Notes: generated from the letters alone by a model not told the origin. Shown: positions 25,869-34,426, numbered from the stretch's first letter. The stretch is DNA of 64,000 bases from Draconibacterium mangrovi (GCF_010586825.1 NZ_JAAAGB010000004.1:62001-126000), one strand, 5' to 3'. Made by a program: numbers and translations.

Positions 25869-26186
25869 TCAAAATTCACCGCTGTTTCCGATTTGTAATT
25901 GGAACTTTTTTGTTACAGCAATAAACGCGGTCACAGCTTTTTTTAGGCTTGCAGGTTGAGTTACGATTTGCAAAATGGCGCCAGCACGGAGCGAAAAAGT
26001 ATTGTTGCAACACAAGGATGTCATCTTTCCGAAAAGATGACATCCTTGTGTGTTCGGAGGTGTTAAACGTCTTCCGCAGCCATCAAAAGTATTCTTATAT
26101 ATATTACGGTAGCCTTTCAGTCGTACTTCGTTTTTCCAGAACACATAGCGGCCGCAGTTTTTAATTTCGTCGGCAATGTCGCTCAT
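25869..26186 (-). pseudogene. Doubtful 105-codon open frame or remnant
   Basis: An open frame starts with MSDIADEIKNCGRYVFW and runs straight through the palindromic repeat at 25989-26050. The first ~35 residues look protein-like, but the rest is repeat-encoded and Cys-rich, and I recognise no family. It may be the start of a gene interrupted by the repeat, or chance. It would follow the PagL-like gene by 17 bases. Confidence 0.25.
25989..26050. repeat. 59-bp palindromic repeat, copy 2
   Basis: The core 26011-26028 pairs perfectly with 26033-26050 (18 bp) around CCGA. It is a direct repeat of 25274-25332. It is the main structured feature of the 411-base stretch between the SRPBCC and PagL-like genes. 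Confidence 0.8.
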
Positions 26187-26203
26187 TTTGTATGGCTACA
26201 CAA

Positions 26204-27499
26204 CTATTTGCGGTAAAAAGAAGGATATTGGTTGTTAAATCGGAACCCAAGGCCAAGCATCAGAAAATTTGGCATATGAAAATCTTTAATGCTGTAACCA
26301 ATATGAACAAACGAGTTGCGGGTAATTTCTGTTTTCAGAGCTATAATCTGGTAAAAGGCTTTTAAATCGCCTTTGCTGTACAGGAAACTTTTACCTACGC
26401 CCAGTCCTACGGTAAAATAGGGCATAACATATTCGGCACGGCCCGATATTCCCAAAGCCAGTTGCTCATCGAGTGGTGGCTTAAAAAACTCCTGTTCGGT
26501 ACCTGCAATGTAATCCTGAGTGTAAACATTGGCGCTCCCGTCGTAAAATCCGTCGAGTGATACACCAAGGCGAAGTTTATAGCCAAAATTATACATGGGC
26601 GCAAAACAAAATCCCATTACCGGGTAAGCCACGGGCGATGCAACTTGTGCATCCAGAAAATCAACGCCGGTACGTCGCCACGAGCCAAACATAACCAGGT
26701 CGTAGCTGATGTGCCGTTTAAATGCCGGAATAAATAAGTCCGACGGGCTAATTTGCGGCTCACTTTTGCGCGCGAAGCTATACAGCACGCCGGCTTTTAA
26801 GGCAAGCGTATTCAGCCCGGCATTGGGGAACTTGGTATTGCCGTTTGAAAAATGGGTGATCGATAAACCGGTATCAAAATTCAGGCGCTCGGAAAGCAAC
26901 CAGCTAAAATAAAAGTTGGTGTTGATGTAGGCATTTGCTTTCGAACCGATTACCGTATTGTCTGGGTTTGTTTCACGATTGTAAGGTTTCCATCCCAGGG
27001 ATAATCCAAAGTTCCACTCGTAATTTAACGATAGTTTTGGGTTGATCTGGCTTATTTGCGCGCCCTGGAACAGGTAAAATACAAATGGGGTTCCCAGTTC
27101 CTGACTATGACTTAAATTGTAAGCGGCCAGTCCAATTCCCTGGTATGGTTTGGCATAAATTTTATCGGCCAAAGTATTCGGGAAAAAGCGGAAAGAGTAT
27201 TTTAAATGTGTTGAAAAAGAAGAGCGGACGGGCTGCGATGTGCTATTCTCTCCTTTAAAATACGGATTGGTTGGCAAAATATAACCGGGCCGGATTTCGA
27301 CTCCGAGGCGGTGTATAATGGGCGTTGAAAAAAACAGGGAGTCGAATAATTCAGAAGGATCACTGTTGTTTTCCCTTAGTGTGATGGCCGTACTCCCTTC
27401 GGTTGAGGTACCTAAACTCTGTGCACTGGTAATCGCTGAAATGAAAAGCAAAATCGTTAAAACGCATAGTATTTCCCAATGTATTTTTTCGCCTTTCAT
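26204..27499 (-). CDS. PagL-like acyloxyacyl hydrolase (lipid A 3-O-deacylase family)
   Basis: The 431-residue exported protein has a signal peptide (hydrophobic 9-24, cleavage near TSA) and an outer-membrane beta-barrel pattern. The PagL active-site motif is visible as THFSNGNTKFPNAGLN: His216 and Ser218. PagL-type enzymes remove acyl chains from lipid A in the outer membrane. The protein is more than twice the size of Pseudomonas PagL because a second barrel-like half follows (about 250-431). Such long forms are common in Bacteroidota. A -7 box (TATATTTG, minus strand, 27548-27555) precedes it. Confidence 0.75.
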   Translation of the reverse strand: MKGEKIHWEILCVLTILLFISAITSAQSLGTSTEGSTAITLRENNSDPSELFDSLFFSTPIIHRLGVEIRPGYILPTNPYFKGENSTSQPVRSSFSTHLKYSFRFFPNTLADKIYAKPYQGIGLAAYNLSHSQELGTPFVFYLFQGAQISQINPKLSLNYEWNFGLSLGWKPYNRETNPDNTVIGSKANAYINTNFYFSWLLSERLNFDTGLSITHFSNGNTKFPNAGLNTLALKAGVLYSFARKSEPQISPSDLFIPAFKRHISYDLVMFGSWRRTGVDFLDAQVASPVAYPVMGFCFAPMYNFGYKLRLGVSLDGFYDGSANVYTQDYIAGTEQEFFKPPLDEQLALGISGRAEYVMPYFTVGLGVGKSFLYSKGDLKAFYQIIALKTEITRNSFVHIGYSIKDFHMPNFLMLGLGFRFNNQYPSFYRK

Positions 27500-27601
27500 A
27501 TTACATGCAAATCTGTTTGTTCAATCCCGAAGGGAATCTGAAGGAGGCAAATATACTTTTTTATTTATTGAATATAATGGAAGCCGAAGTCGCGAAGTCG
27601 A

Positions 27602-28333
27602 TTACAATGTGGAATTTGTTGAGTCACTCTTGAAGCTGTCGGAAAATTCTTTGTTTGAAAATGTTATTGTTTCGTCATCATTTTCCTTGTCATCATCGGG
27701 CTCGTCTTCCCAATCGAATTTTTCACGCCGAACGATGTATTTGCGGTAATAAAAGGCCAATGCCACACCAAATATAGCTCCCGATAAATGGCCTTCCCAC
27801 GAAATTTCGGGGCGAATGGGCAACAATCCCCAAACAAGTCCGCCATAAAGAAATACCACAATTGCCGAAAGGGTAAGTAAACGCACATCGGAACGGATTA
27901 TTCCGCTAACAAAATGAAAGGCTGCCAGTGCATAAACAACACCGCTGGCGCCAATGTGCCAGGCTTCGCGCCCCATAAACCAGGTGCTGATACCCGATAA
28001 AATATACAGGAGGAAAAAGATGCGGTACGAAATGCGGCGGTAAAAGTAAATGAGCATAAATCCCAGTATAAAAAAGGGCAGCGAATTGGAAATTAAGTGG
28101 CTGAAATCGGAATGAATAAAAGGGGAGAAGAGAATTCCCTGCAGCCCGTTAATGTGCCGCGGAAAAATACCAAACTCTACAAAACTCAATCCTGAGCTTA
28201 GCTCTACTATTTTAACTATCCATAACAGCAAAACAAAGAGGGCCGGAAACAGGAGACTGTGGAAAAAGATCTTTTTCTCCATCTCCGGATCCAGGTTTTT
28301 CGGGTTGCTTGGATAGTATCTGAATAGTGGCAT
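27602..28333 (-). CDS. Rhomboid-family intramembrane serine protease
   Basis: From the ATG at 28333 the protein has 243 residues; a GTG 12 codons upstream also opens the frame. Six membrane segments are visible. The catalytic dyad is Ser130 in GASG and His182 in WEGHLSG, and Asn83 in HLISNS supplies the oxyanion hole. Rhomboids cleave membrane proteins within the bilayer. A long acidic, Ser-rich cytoplasmic tail (about 205-243) is present. The gene is preceded by a dispersed hairpin repeat and a threonine aldolase gene on the same strand. Confidence 0.9.
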   Translation of the reverse strand: MPLFRYYPSNPKNLDPEMEKKIFFHSLLFPALFVLLLWIVKIVELSSGLSFVEFGIFPRHINGLQGILFSPFIHSDFSHLISNSLPFFILGFMLIYFYRRISYRIFFLLYILSGISTWFMGREAWHIGASGVVYALAAFHFVSGIIRSDVRLLTLSAIVVFLYGGLVWGLLPIRPEISWEGHLSGAIFGVALAFYYRKYIVRREKFDWEDEPDDDKENDDETITFSNKEFSDSFKSDSTNSTL

Positions 28334-28375
28334 ATAAGTGTTTACTTTAAAATATTTCTTGTAATGCACCCTTCT

Positions 28376-28410
28376 ACTCCGCTCAGGGTGACGGTCAGGC
28401 TGAGTGGAGT
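28376..28410. repeat. Dispersed hairpin repeat (ACTCCGCTCAG type)
   Basis: ACTCCGCTCAG (28376-28386) pairs with CTGAGTGGAGT (28400-28410), and the loop contains a second TGAC/GTCA stem. It resembles the short CTGAGCGGAGTCGAA repeats found between many Bacteroidota genes. It lies between the aldolase and rhomboid genes. Confidence 0.6.
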
Positions 28411-28439
28411 CGAAACCTCATTGTAATAACGAGATAACA

Positions 28440-29465
28440 TTAGCTCAGCAACTCCTTAATCAACTCCACAAATGCATAAATTTCATCCTCGGTGGTATCA
28501 AACGATGTCATCCAGCGCACCTCCGATTTTATTTCGTCCCACGTATAAAAAAAGAAACGTTCGCGCAGCGGCTCGATAATTTCTTTTGGAACGATTGCAA
28601 AAACACCATTTGCTGAAACCGGTTGAGTAATTTTAATCTGCGGAATTTTTGCCACTTCAGCTTCCAGTAATTTGGCCATTTTATTGGAATGCGATGCTGT
28701 TTCTATCCAAAGATCGTTCTCGAGGTAGGCAATAAACTGGGCACCCACATAACGCATTTTCGAGTACAGCTGCATGCTTTGTTTGCGCAGGTATTTGGTT
28801 TGTTTCGTTAGCTCCGGATTAAAAAACAGAACCGCTTCACCCATCATCATGCCGTTTTTTGTGCCTCCAAACGAAAGAACATCAACACCACAATCTACTG
28901 TAAATTCACGAAAATCCATATCGAGCGCAATGGCAGCATTGGAAATCCGGGCACCGTCCATGTGCAAATACATTTGGTGTTTATGCGCCAGGTCGGCCAG
29001 TGTTTTTATTTCATCGGGCGAGTAAACGGTTCCCATCTCGGTAACCTGTGAAATAGAAATTACCTTGGGTTGCGAGTGATGTTCAAAATCAAAACCTTTT
29101 AAATGCGGCAACACTGCTTCGGGTGTTACTTTGCCGTTCACCGGCTCTACAGGAATGAGTTTGCAGCCGGTAAATTTCTCAGGTGCTCCACATTCGTCTT
29201 CCTGAATATGCGCGGTTTCGGCGCAAATTACCGAGTTAAAACTTTGGGTAAGCGTTGATAAACTCAGCACATTGGCGCCGGTGCCGTTAAAAACAAAAAA
29301 TACCCCGGTGGCGGCACCAAACTTCTCTTTAAAAATGTCGATGGCTTTAGCCGTAAACGGGTCGTTGCCATAACCCACAACGTGTCCGTGGTTGGCATCT
29401 TCCATAGCCCTTAAAATGGACGGATGAACTCCTGAATTATTATCGCTTGCAAATCCTTTAAACAT
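28440..29465 (-). CDS. ltaE: Low-specificity L-threonine aldolase
   Basis: The 341-residue PLP enzyme of fold type I splits threonine to glycine and acetaldehyde. It has the N-terminal FASDNNSGVHP, the aromatic-stacking region AETAHIQEDECG, the PLP aspartate in HMDGARISNA (Asp173 region) and the Schiff-base lysine in SFGGTKNG (about residue 200). Length is normal. It is divergently transcribed from the GPP34 gene. Confidence 0.93.
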   Translation of the reverse strand: MFKGFASDNNSGVHPSILRAMEDANHGHVVGYGNDPFTAKAIDIFKEKFGAATGVFFVFNGTGANVLSLSTLTQSFNSVICAETAHIQEDECGAPEKFTGCKLIPVEPVNGKVTPEAVLPHLKGFDFEHHSQPKVISISQVTEMGTVYSPDEIKTLADLAHKHQMYLHMDGARISNAAIALDMDFREFTVDCGVDVLSFGGTKNGMMMGEAVLFFNPELTKQTKYLRKQSMQLYSKMRYVGAQFIAYLENDLWIETASHSNKMAKLLEAEVAKIPQIKITQPVSANGVFAIVPKEIIEPLRERFFFYTWDEIKSEVRWMTSFDTTEDEIYAFVELIKELLS

Positions 29466-29532
29466 ATGGTTGTTTATTTGTAATTTTATGTCAATTGTCG
29501 TACGAATTAAGTAAGAAAAAACTAAATATTAT

Positions 29533-30207
29533 ATGGATCAGCCAATTCCTTTAGCTCAAAAGATTTATTTTCTCGGTATTCATCCTGAAAAAGGTGGAAT
29601 TCGTTCGGGCTCAGTTTCGGCAATGCACTTTGTTGTTATCGGAACGCTTCTGATGGATTTGTACCTGCAGAAGAAAATTAAATTTGAAGGGAAACGGGTG
29701 ATTTTACTTTCCACGAAATCGGATAACGAACTGCACCGGTTTGTGCTGGGAAAGATGAACCAGGTTAAATCGCCAAAAAAGATTTCGACCTGGATTAGTA
29801 AACTCAATTATTCGCAGAAATTCATCAGGAGCCAAGTGCAAAAAGAACTGGTAGCCAAACGACTGATACGATTAGAAGAAAAGCAGTTTTTGTTTTTTAA
29901 ATGGAAGAAGCCGGTGGTTTTGAACAAGCAGGTGATGTATAGAATGATATCGGAAATTGATAATCAAATTTTTAAAGGAACAAGCGCAGAGGATGAAATG
30001 ATCTTTCTGTCGTTTTTGGAGCCTGCAGCCATTTTACGAATTATTTATCACGACCGGAGAAAACGGAAACAGGCCCGGGAACGACTAAAAGAAATGAGGA
30101 TTAAAAACAGTGTGTCGGGTGCGGTTGCCGATGCCATTGCTGCGTCGCAAGCTATCGCTGCTTCGGTGGCGGCAAGTGCCGCAGCCACTGCTGCCGCCAG
30201 AAGTTAA
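29533..30207 (+). CDS. GPP34 (GOLPH3-like) family protein
   Basis: The 224-residue protein fits the bacterial GPP34 pattern: a short N-terminal segment (FLGIHPEKGGIRS), the helix VVIGTLLMDLYLQKKIKFEG, and a mid-part with QKELVAKRLIRLEEKQFLFF. In eukaryotes the fold binds phosphatidylinositol 4-phosphate at the Golgi; bacterial roles are unknown. The last ~30 residues are almost only Ala, Ser and Ile/Val (AVADAIAASQAIAAS...), a low-complexity tail. A small membrane protein gene follows after 8 bases and is probably its partner. Confidence 0.75.
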   Translation: MDQPIPLAQKIYFLGIHPEKGGIRSGSVSAMHFVVIGTLLMDLYLQKKIKFEGKRVILLSTKSDNELHRFVLGKMNQVKSPKKISTWISKLNYSQKFIRSQVQKELVAKRLIRLEEKQFLFFKWKKPVVLNKQVMYRMISEIDNQIFKGTSAEDEMIFLSFLEPAAILRIIYHDRRKRKQARERLKEMRIKNSVSGAVADAIAASQAIAASVAASAAATAAARS

Positions 30208-30215
30208 TATATAGC

Positions 30216-30539
30216 ATGGAAAAACTGAAAAAAATACTTCTGATCATTGCCGGACCGGGTGTTCTGTTTGTTGAACTGGTGGCCTTGTTCATTCATTTAT
30301 TTACGTCTGTTAATGCGCGTCCGTGGCTAATCGGCGGTCTGATCGTTTTTTTTGTGGTTTTCATTCCTCTTTATTGTTACGAGTATTTTAGACAGGAATT
30401 TGGCAAGGCGGATAAGAAATCGATCAGTTTTAATAAAAACAAAAGCCGCACCGAGTGGCGGGGCGGCAATATTCACGGAAAGGTGCCAACAAAAACCAAG
30501 GCTCCTGGCAAATACTTTAACAAAAATTCTACTCGTTAA
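30216..30539 (+). CDS. Hypothetical two-helix membrane protein
   Basis: The 107-residue protein has hydrophobic segments at about 7-29 and 37-56 and a basic, Asn/Lys-rich C-terminal tail. No family recognised. It is in an operon with the GPP34 gene and overlaps the end of the convergent glutathione peroxidase gene by 11 bases. Confidence 0.6.
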   Translation: MEKLKKILLIIAGPGVLFVELVALFIHLFTSVNARPWLIGGLIVFFVVFIPLYCYEYFRQEFGKADKKSISFNKNKSRTEWRGGNIHGKVPTKTKAPGKYFNKNSTR

Positions 30540-31059
30540 GCCAGTTGATGATCTTGTCGCATAACGGACTTTTGGTCGGGCGCACAAAATCAACCACTTC
30601 TCCTTCCTCGTCAATCATAAACTTTTGAAAGTTCCACCAGACTTTTGCATCAAGTGTGCCATTCTCTTCGCTGTTCATTAACCAACGGTAAACCGGGGGA
30701 GGATTATCTTTTATCGCTATTTTTTCCATCAGCGTGAAACTAATGTGGTATTGCGCGCAAAAAGTTTTAATCGTTTCGTTGTTGCCCGGCTCCTGTTTCC
30801 CAAAATCGTTACACGGAAAAGCAACAATTTCAAAATCATCGCCGCCATATTCTTCGTAAAGTTCCTGCAGCTTTTCGTATTGTGGTGTTAACATACATTC
30901 CGATGCCGTATTTACGATCAGCACTTTCTTGCCTTTTAAGCTTGAAAAATGCAGGGTGTCGCCGTCAATTGTCCGGGCCGAAAAATTGTGCAAGGTTTTA
31001 TATTGGGCGGCAACCGAAGTGGTGCAAAAGAGCAGAACAAAAAAGATATATTTTCTCAT
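30529..31059 (-). CDS. Glutathione peroxidase family protein, exported
   Basis: From the ATG at 31059 the protein has 176 residues; a TTG eight codons upstream is less likely because the signal peptide begins at the ATG (MRKYIFFVLLFCTTSVAAQ). The peroxidatic residue is Cys in NTASECMLTPQY, not selenocysteine. The other family motifs FPCNDFGKQEPG and WWNFQKFMID supply the Gln, Trp and Asn of the catalytic tetrad. It should reduce peroxides in the periplasm, probably with thioredoxin-like donors. Confidence 0.9.
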   Translation of the reverse strand: MRKYIFFVLLFCTTSVAAQYKTLHNFSARTIDGDTLHFSSLKGKKVLIVNTASECMLTPQYEKLQELYEEYGGDDFEIVAFPCNDFGKQEPGNNETIKTFCAQYHISFTLMEKIAIKDNPPPVYRWLMNSEENGTLDAKVWWNFQKFMIDEEGEVVDFVRPTKSPLCDKIINWLNE

Positions 31060-31146
31060 GGTAATTAAGCTTTTCACTATCAAACTGTTCTAAAAGTAAG
31101 GCTTTCGATGTTAATAAAAAAACACTGCTAAAAAGCCATATTTAAT

Positions 31147-31154
31147 TATCTTTG
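31147..31154 (+). promoter_or_regulatory. Putative -7 box of dnaX
   Basis: TATCTTTG matches TAnnTTTG 20 bases before the dnaX ATG. No clear -33 element was found. Confidence 0.4.
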
Positions 31155-31173
31155 GTCAACTTCTAAAGTGACT

Positions 31174-32277
31174 ATGGAGAATTTTATTGTATCAGCACGA
31201 AAATACAGACCGGACTCGTTTCAGACGGTTGTTGCACAAGCATCGATTACCAACACGCTAAAGAATGCCATTAAGAGCAATCAGTTAGCACACGCCTATT
31301 TGTTTTGCGGGCCGCGTGGTGTGGGGAAAACAACTTGTGCGCGTATTTTTGCCAAAACAATAAACTGCACCAACCTTACCGACGAGACTGAAGCTTGCAA
31401 CACATGCGAGTCGTGTACTTCGTTTAACAGTAGCCGTTCGTTTAATATTCACGAACTGGATGCCGCTTCGAATAACTCGGTCGACGATATCCGAAACCTG
31501 ACTGACCAGGTACGTGTACCGCCTCAAATGGGGAAGTACAGCGTGTATATCATCGATGAGGTTCACATGTTGTCGTCGCAGGCTTTTAACGCTTTCCTGA
31601 AAACACTGGAAGAGCCGCCAAAACATGCCATCTTTATTTTGGCAACCACCGAAAAACATAAGATCATTCCAACCATTCTTTCGCGTTGTCAGATCTTTGA
31701 TTTTAATCGCATTGGCGTTGCTGATATTTCAGAGCATCTGGAATATGTAGCCAAAAGCGAAAGTGTTGAAGTGGAAGGCGAAGGGTTGAATATTATTGCG
31801 CAAAAAGCCGACGGCGCCATGCGTGATGCGCTTTCAATTTTTGATCAGATTGTAAGTTTCTCAGGAAAAAAAATCACCTACCAGGATGTAATTACCAACC
31901 TGAATGTGTTGGACTATGATTATTATTTCCGCCTGGTAGACCAGTTTCTGAAAAACAATGTTACCGAGGTGCTGGTAATTTTTAACGATATCCTGAACCA
32001 TGGGTTCGACGGGCATCATTTTATTACCGGGCTAAGTAGCCATTTCAGAGATTTGCTGGTTTGTAAAGATCCGGTAACGATACAATTACTGGAAGTTGGT
32101 GGCGATATCAAAGAACGCTATCGTGCACAGGCGGCTGCTACCGAAAGCGACTTCCTGCTGGATGCGATGCAAATTGCCAATACCTGCGACATGCAGTACA
32201 AAACAAGCCAAAACAAACGTCTGCTTATTGAGCTGGCTTTGATTCGGATAGCGCAGCTAACCTTAAAAAAAAAATAG
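31174..32277 (+). CDS. dnaX: DNA polymerase III gamma subunit (frame-0 product of dnaX)
   Basis: The ATG at 31174 is preferred over the GTG two codons earlier because MENFIVSARKYRPD is the usual N-terminus. The 367-residue frame-0 product has Walker A GPRGVGKTT (46-54), zinc cysteines 65, 75, 78 and 81, Walker B IIDEV (126-130) and the SRC motif. It is the clamp-loader ATPase, ending with domain III. The frame stops at TAG directly after ten A residues (TTA AAA AAA AAA TAG). The tau-specific part continues intact in the -1 frame. So this open frame encodes a gamma-like short form, and tau needs a frameshift. Confidence 0.93.
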   Translation: MENFIVSARKYRPDSFQTVVAQASITNTLKNAIKSNQLAHAYLFCGPRGVGKTTCARIFAKTINCTNLTDETEACNTCESCTSFNSSRSFNIHELDAASNNSVDDIRNLTDQVRVPPQMGKYSVYIIDEVHMLSSQAFNAFLKTLEEPPKHAIFILATTEKHKIIPTILSRCQIFDFNRIGVADISEHLEYVAKSESVEVEGEGLNIIAQKADGAMRDALSIFDQIVSFSGKKITYQDVITNLNVLDYDYYFRLVDQFLKNNVTEVLVIFNDILNHGFDGHHFITGLSSHFRDLLVCKDPVTIQLLEVGGDIKERYRAQAAATESDFLLDAMQIANTCDMQYKTSQNKRLLIELALIRIAQLTLKKK

Positions 32278-32305
32278 CTGAAGGTCAGGATGACATCCTG
32301 GAACC
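32265..32305 (+). promoter_or_regulatory. Probable dnaX frameshift signal: A10 run plus hairpin
   Basis: Ten A residues (32265-32274) precede the frame-0 stop. Eight to eleven bases downstream, CAGGAT (32286-32291) pairs with ATCCTG (32295-32300), with possible extension by GGT/ACC. The spacing fits a stimulatory structure for -1 slippage; polymerase slippage on the A run is an alternative mechanism. Confidence 0.75.
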
Positions 32306-32924
32306 CATTTTTTCGGGCATAAACCTGCCCGACGAAAAGCTTGCAGCACAACCCAAAAGTCAGCCGGTTAAATTACCACAACAGAATACTCAACCTGAAC
32401 AACCGATAAGTTCGACTCCGGCAACACCACCAAAAAGATTAGTAAAACGTTCGGGCCGCGGGCTTGGAACAACCTCGATTAAAAGAGCGCTGAAAGGCGA
32501 CTTTGATGACGAGAAAAAACAATTGTCGGCTAAAGAGCAGTTTAAATTGTATTCAAAAGCTGATGAAACCGAACCGTTTACGGCCGAGCAGTTGGAAGAA
32601 AAGTGGAAAGAGTTTCTACCACGACTGGATGATCGCCCAAGTTTGAAAGCCACCTTGTCGATTTTACCAACAATTCAGGAAGACTGGAGTTTGTTGCTGG
32701 AAGTGGATAACCGTATTCAGGATGAATTATTGGTAAGTATAAAACCGGAGCTGGTTTCGTACTTACGGAAAGAATTACACAACTCGAAGATCAACTTAAA
32801 AACGGTGGTTTCGGATATTAAGCGGGAGAAAGTGATTTATTCTGATATTGAAAAGTACCAGGAAATGGCCAAAAAGAATCCAAACCTGGCTTTGCTGAAA
32901 CGAACTTTAAACCTGGATTTTTAA
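32274..32924 (+). CDS. dnaX: DnaX tau-specific C-terminal region, read in the -1 frame
   Basis: This frame has no stop from the A run to TAA at 32922-32924 and adds 216 residues, for a tau of about 583 residues. It starts with IAEGQDDILEPIF, passes a Pro/Gln-rich linker (SQPVKLPQQNTQPEQP), and ends in a charged domain resembling the tau C-terminus of Bacteroidota DnaX (FTAEQLEEKWKEFLPRL ... LALLKRTLNLDF). It has no start codon near its beginning. The tau tail normally binds DnaB and the polymerase core. A sequencing undercall of one A would also explain the split. Confidence 0.85.
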   Translation: MAEGQDDILEPIFSGINLPDEKLAAQPKSQPVKLPQQNTQPEQPISSTPATPPKRLVKRSGRGLGTTSIKRALKGDFDDEKKQLSAKEQFKLYSKADETEPFTAEQLEEKWKEFLPRLDDRPSLKATLSILPTIQEDWSLLLEVDNRIQDELLVSIKPELVSYLRKELHNSKINLKTVVSDIKREKVIYSDIEKYQEMAKKNPNLALLKRTLNLDF

Positions 32925-32931
32925 TCGAAAA

Positions 32932-33567
32932 TCAAGGCGACAAGCGTTTTATTTTCCATTCGTTTTCAACTAACTCATAAACAATACGGTCGTGCAGGCG
33001 GCTTTCGCGGCCCTGCCAAAATTCCATTTTTACCGGACGAACCAGGTAACCTCCCCAATTCTCCGGGCATTCAGGATGGTCGCCCTGTAAGGCATTTTGT
33101 AAGGATCGGTATTGTTCTTCAAGTTTACTTCGGGAGGTTAATGTGGCACTTTGAGCCGAAGCACAAGCTGCAATTTGACTTTCCAAAGGGCGCGATTTAA
33201 AATATTGCACCGAAGTTTCTCTTGATGTTTTTTCGGCAACACCGTCAATACGCACCTGGCGCTCCAGTTCGGGCCAAAAGAAATGTAAACCAACCTTATT
33301 GTTCTTTTCAATGGCTTTTCCTTTTTGGCTGTCGTAATTGGTGAAGAACGTGAATCCGTCAAGCGAAATATCTTTCAAAAGCACAATTCGCGATTGTGGA
33401 AAACCATCTTCTGTAGCTGTTATCAGGCTCATCGCCGAAAAATCGTTTACGTTGGCATGTTGCGCGTCGTTGAGCCATTCTTTAAACTGATCGATTGGGG
33501 AAGCAGCCACACTTTGTTTGGTGAGTGCTGCCAATTGGTATTCTCTTCTTACGGTATCCAGTTTCAT
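32932..33567 (-). CDS. pdxH: Pyridoxamine 5'-phosphate oxidase
   Basis: The 211-residue protein is full length. It oxidises PNP or PMP to pyridoxal 5'-phosphate with FMN. Recognisable parts are MKLDTVRREYQLAAL, SRIVLLKDISLDGFTFFTNY (FMN contact), SQIAACASAQS and the C-terminal EFWQGRESRLHDRI with the conserved Arg-His. It converges with dnaX with only seven bases between the stops. Confidence 0.96.
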   Translation of the reverse strand: MKLDTVRREYQLAALTKQSVAASPIDQFKEWLNDAQHANVNDFSAMSLITATEDGFPQSRIVLLKDISLDGFTFFTNYDSQKGKAIEKNNKVGLHFFWPELERQVRIDGVAEKTSRETSVQYFKSRPLESQIAACASAQSATLTSRSKLEEQYRSLQNALQGDHPECPENWGGYLVRPVKMEFWQGRESRLHDRIVYELVENEWKIKRLSP

Positions 33568-33792
33568 TATTCTTCGCTGTTTTTAGCGGTTTACTATCGT
33601 TCGGTGTTGGTGGGGCATAATCTGTCAGCATAACCACAAACGCTATATTTTGTTTACACATTTTCGCTTAACTGAACCATTTATTTTTGCCGTTGTTTTT
33701 AAATAAAAGACTATAAGGTCATTTAAGATGTGAAAATTTCTGTCTTCAACCGGCAGGACTACAAAACCGTTTTTAATTTAAATTATAGCCGT

Positions 33793-34401
33793 ATGAAAAA
33801 ATTAGCTTTTATTTTAGGAATTCTTCTGAGTGTGAATGTTGCTTTTGCCGGAGACGGAAAACAGCTGGCAATTGGCGATAAAGCTGTTCATACCGATGTA
33901 AAAATGAAAGATGTATCAGGAGCTGAAATATCATTAAGTGATGCCAGTAAGGAAAATGGCCTTTTAGTAATGTTCTCCTGTAATACTTGTCCGTTTGTTA
34001 TGGCCTGGGAAGATCGTTTTAACGAGATAAAAGAGTGGGCCGATAACAATAATGTTGGGATGATCGTGTTGAACTCGAATTACCAGAAACGCGACGGAGC
34101 CGATAGTTTCGACGAGATGAAGAAAAAGGCTGAAGCCGAAGGATACAACTTTAATTACGTAGTTGATAAGGATAGTAAAATTGCTAACGCCTTTGGTGGC
34201 CAAACAACACCGCATGTTTTCTTATTTGATGGCGATATGAAACTGGCCTACAAAGGGGCAATTGATGATAATTACAAAGATGCCAGTGGCGTTGAGAACG
34301 CGTATCTTAAAGAGGCACTTATTAGTTTGGGAAATGACAAAAACATTGCTATTACCGAAACAAAACCTATGGGATGTGGAATTAAGCGAAAAGTAGATTA
34401 A
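33793..34401 (+). CDS. Exported thioredoxin-like (redoxin) protein
   Basis: The ATG at 33793 gives a signal peptide (MKKLAFILGILLSVNVAFAG); a GTG 21 codons upstream is rejected for that reason. The 202-residue protein has an AhpC/TSA-like thioredoxin fold with CNTC (Cys63, Cys66) and the cis-Pro loop GGQTTPHVFLF. Related proteins act as periplasmic thiol reductases or peroxidases. It ends with an extra MGCGIKRK motif. Confidence 0.85.
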   Translation: MKKLAFILGILLSVNVAFAGDGKQLAIGDKAVHTDVKMKDVSGAEISLSDASKENGLLVMFSCNTCPFVMAWEDRFNEIKEWADNNNVGMIVLNSNYQKRDGADSFDEMKKKAEAEGYNFNYVVDKDSKIANAFGGQTTPHVFLFDGDMKLAYKGAIDDNYKDASGVENAYLKEALISLGNDKNIAITETKPMGCGIKRKVD

Positions 34402-34426
34402 GATAGATTTGATTATTTATTGGAGT

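Noticed and set aside
30882-31064. Selenocysteine codon or SECIS in the glutathione peroxidase gene
   Set aside because: The catalytic position is encoded by a normal Cys codon.
32523-32924. A separate gene starting at TTG 32523
   Set aside because: The frame continues upstream to the A10 run without a stop and encodes the DnaX tau linker, so it is the C-terminal part of dnaX.
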